Shown here: one piece after another, positions 6,716-7,526 of the stretch
Position numbering within the stretch: the stretch's first letter is position 1
How the letters are laid out: each line of letters begins with the position of its first letter
Assembly: GCA_902496005.1 (NCBI GenBank)
Contig: CABUZI010000081.1
Span: 1-7,526 of the forward strand
DNA length: 7,526 nucleotides
Origin: an uncultured Collinsella sp.
GTDB taxonomy: Bacteria; Actinomycetota; Coriobacteriia; Coriobacteriales; Coriobacteriaceae
Direction of reading: 5' to 3'
Notes under the pieces: generated by a model
Told to the model about the DNA's origin: nothing
Seen by the model: only the letters and a program-made list of their open reading frames with translations
Databases searched by the model: none
Translations under genes and position numbers: made by a program

Positions 6716-6838
6716 CTAAGTGAGTAGACTTTTTGCGATGTCGCGAGCACATGGCTTTTGCACAAGGGCTCTACCTGCGGTTTTAGTTTTCGTTATGCGG
6801 GTTGTGCTTGGCTATTGCAAATAAGTCTACTCACTTAG
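6716..6838 (+). repeat. 123-bp inverted-repeat structure (possible MITE or structured RNA)
   Basis: CTAAGTGAGTAGACTT (6716-6731) is the exact reverse complement of 6823-6838. Pairing continues inward: TTTGC 6732-6736 with GCAAA 6817-6821 (T 6822 bulged), GATG 6737-6740 with TATT 6813-6816, and CGAGCACA 6744-6751 with TGTGCTTG 6803-6810, so each arm is 36 nt. A further stem, ACCTGC 6773-6778 with GCGGGT 6797-6802, stacks on the right arm. The imperfect pairs counted (6737/6816, 6740/6813, 6745/6809, 6776/6799) are all G-U when read on the + strand and would be C-A mismatches on the - strand, hinting at a + strand RNA. The ends can also be read as TA-AGTG...CACT-TA, compatible with a TA target duplication as in mariner/IS630-type miniature elements. 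Which of these it is cannot be told from one copy. Confidence 0.75.
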
Positions 6839-6903
6839 GCTTGAGGGTCGTTCGTTGGCGCCTATTCGCGCTTGTTTGCCGACGCCGCGACCATCAGAAG
6901 CCC

Positions 6904-7526
6904 CTAGGACTCTTGCGGCAGACGCTTCTTGCCCTTGCGGGCGCGGTTTCTAAAGTTCTCGACGGCCTCTTCCATGCCGAGGGGCACGTAGGTGAGCTCA
7001 TCGAGGTTATCGGGCAGGTAGCAGGCAAGGCTTTGCTCCTGCGCTCGGCCTGCTACGAGTTGCTCTTCGGTAGGCTTCTCGCCGGGCGTGGCGCAAATGC
7101 CGTAGACGACGGCACCCATCTCGCGCGTGCGGCATTCATATTCGGTCTCGGGATGCTCGGGATGGTCGCGGCGGACGTCGTCGCTTACCCAAAGTGTGTC
7201 GTAGCCGGCCGCGGCAAACTGCCCCAGGGCGTAGTCGCGCAGAGGCTTGCTGTCGGTTCGCAGTGTGACGGTGGCGTCGGCTGCAAAGAGCGGGCGGTAG
7301 AGCATCAGATTGTCGACATGGACGAGTCGCTTTTTGGCGTACTTGGCCTTGGGCTGCGGCGTGGGAAAGTTGATGGTGATGGCATCCAGCTCGCCTGCGG
7401 CGAACAGCTGCGGCAGCGATGCAGCGCCTCGGGGCAGCACAAGCGCGTTGGATAGCTCCTGCTCACAGATTTTCTGTGCGGCATAGGCGATGCAGATGGG
7501 CTCCTGGTCCATACCGATAAAGAGGG
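6904..7526 (-). CDS. TrmB-like tRNA (guanine46-N7)-methyltransferase homologue, C-terminal part, 5' end outside window
   Basis: The frame enters from the right edge and ends at the stop 6904-6906, giving 206 visible residues. The fragment opens with LFIGMDQ, equivalent to the FIGI(E/D) strand that ends in the acidic ribose-binding residue of SAM methyltransferases; the glycine-rich SAM loop lies outside the window. It continues with LDAITINFPTPQPKAKYAKKR (7327-7389 region), the counterpart of the TrmB NFPDPWPKxRHxKRR motif, then TLRTDSKPL, like the family TD motif, and TEYE near the usual end. TrmB makes m7G at position 46 of tRNA variable loops using S-adenosylmethionine. Oddities: the Asp and Trp of PDPW are Thr and Gln, the His of the RH pair is Tyr, the Asp expected in the LLxxDA segment is Gly (PRGAAS), and about 59 extra residues (6907-7083) extend the C-terminus. 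It is either a divergent TrmB or a paralogue with altered function. ATG 7512 is internal, not the start. Confidence 0.75.
   Translation of the reverse strand, partial: LFIGMDQEPICIAYAAQKICEQELSNALVLPRGAASLPQLFAAGELDAITINFPTPQPKAKYAKKRLVHVDNLMLYRPLFAADATVTLRTDSKPLRDYALGQFAAAGYDTLWVSDDVRRDHPEHPETEYECRTREMGAVVYGICATPGEKPTEEQLVAGRAQEQSLACYLPDNLDELTYVPLGMEEAVENFRNRARKGKKRLPQES

Larger units (their letters stand above)
6595..6903. other. 309-nt intergenic region between the TrmB-like gene and the helicase gene
   Basis: Both flanking genes read leftward, so this is a same-strand gap, unusually long for the window. It holds a putative helicase promoter (6628-6633), a small GGGC/GCCC hairpin at 6681-6693, and a 123-bp inverted-repeat structure at 6716-6838. 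The stretch 6839-6903 after the TrmB-like stop has only an imperfect GC-rich fold with no T run, so no clear terminator for that gene is seen. No coding frame here looks real. Confidence 0.6.

Noticed and set aside
6595..6765. N-terminal extension of the helicase by 57 codons
   Set aside because: The extension (Cys/His/Trp-rich) runs through the inverted-repeat arm and the likely promoter, while ATG 6594 has a purine-rich site and starts a normal leader.
6716..6838. Inverted repeat as an intrinsic terminator or CRISPR unit
   Set aside because: No T tract follows on either strand and there is only one inverted pair, not a series of direct repeats with spacers.
6802..7455. 217-codon + strand frame over the TrmB-like gene
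   Set aside because: It is antisense to a recognisable TrmB motif set and starts within the inverted-repeat arm; no plausible domain.

Overview
The window is GC-rich, gene-dense bacterial chromosome, probably from an actinobacterium of the Coriobacteriia type; Collinsella or a close relative is my best guess. This is an inference from base composition, the DEAD-box/DUF3516 helicase architecture typical of Actinomycetota, and the overall look of the proteins; no rRNA or other marker gene is present. I see no phage, insertion sequence, CRISPR array, tRNA or rRNA.

Layout, left to right. (1) 1-666 (+): the C-terminal part of a class 3-type aldehyde dehydrogenase, cut by the window edge. (2) 790-1116 (+): a small stand-alone HIRAN-domain protein, followed 17 nt later by a 58-residue charged protein at 1134-1310 (+); the two are probably co-transcribed. 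(3) 1377-1922 (+): a compact calcineurin-like metallophosphoesterase, followed by two tandem hairpins (1941-1978, then a clear intrinsic terminator at 1981-2015). (4) 2074-3831 (+): a 585-residue protein with a CxxC N-terminus, a coiled coil of about 290 residues and a C-terminal DUF2130 domain carrying a nuclease-like D...ExK signature. (5) 3849-3890: a strong hairpin terminator between convergent genes. (6) 3913-6594 (-): an 893-residue Ski2-like DExH-box RNA helicase with a DUF3516-type C-terminal half. (7) 6595-6903: a 309-nt gap dominated by a 123-bp inverted-repeat structure (arms 6716-6751 and 6803-6838). (8) 6904-7526 (-): the C-terminal part of a TrmB-type tRNA m7G46 methyltransferase homologue with unusual motif residues and a C-terminal extension, cut by the right edge.

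The genes do not form one pathway. Several concern nucleic acids (HIRAN, possible PD-(D/E)XK nuclease-like DUF2130, RNA helicase, tRNA methyltransferase), but their strands, terminators and spacings suggest mostly independent housekeeping units. I do not see a clear new multi-gene system. The most notable signals are the 123-bp inverted repeat between trmB and the helicase gene, whose imperfect pairs all favour a + strand RNA; the substituted active-site motif of the TrmB homologue; the absence of a visible catalytic cysteine at the expected place in the aldehyde dehydrogenase fragment; and the extra G-rich-loop hairpin in front of the phosphoesterase terminator.
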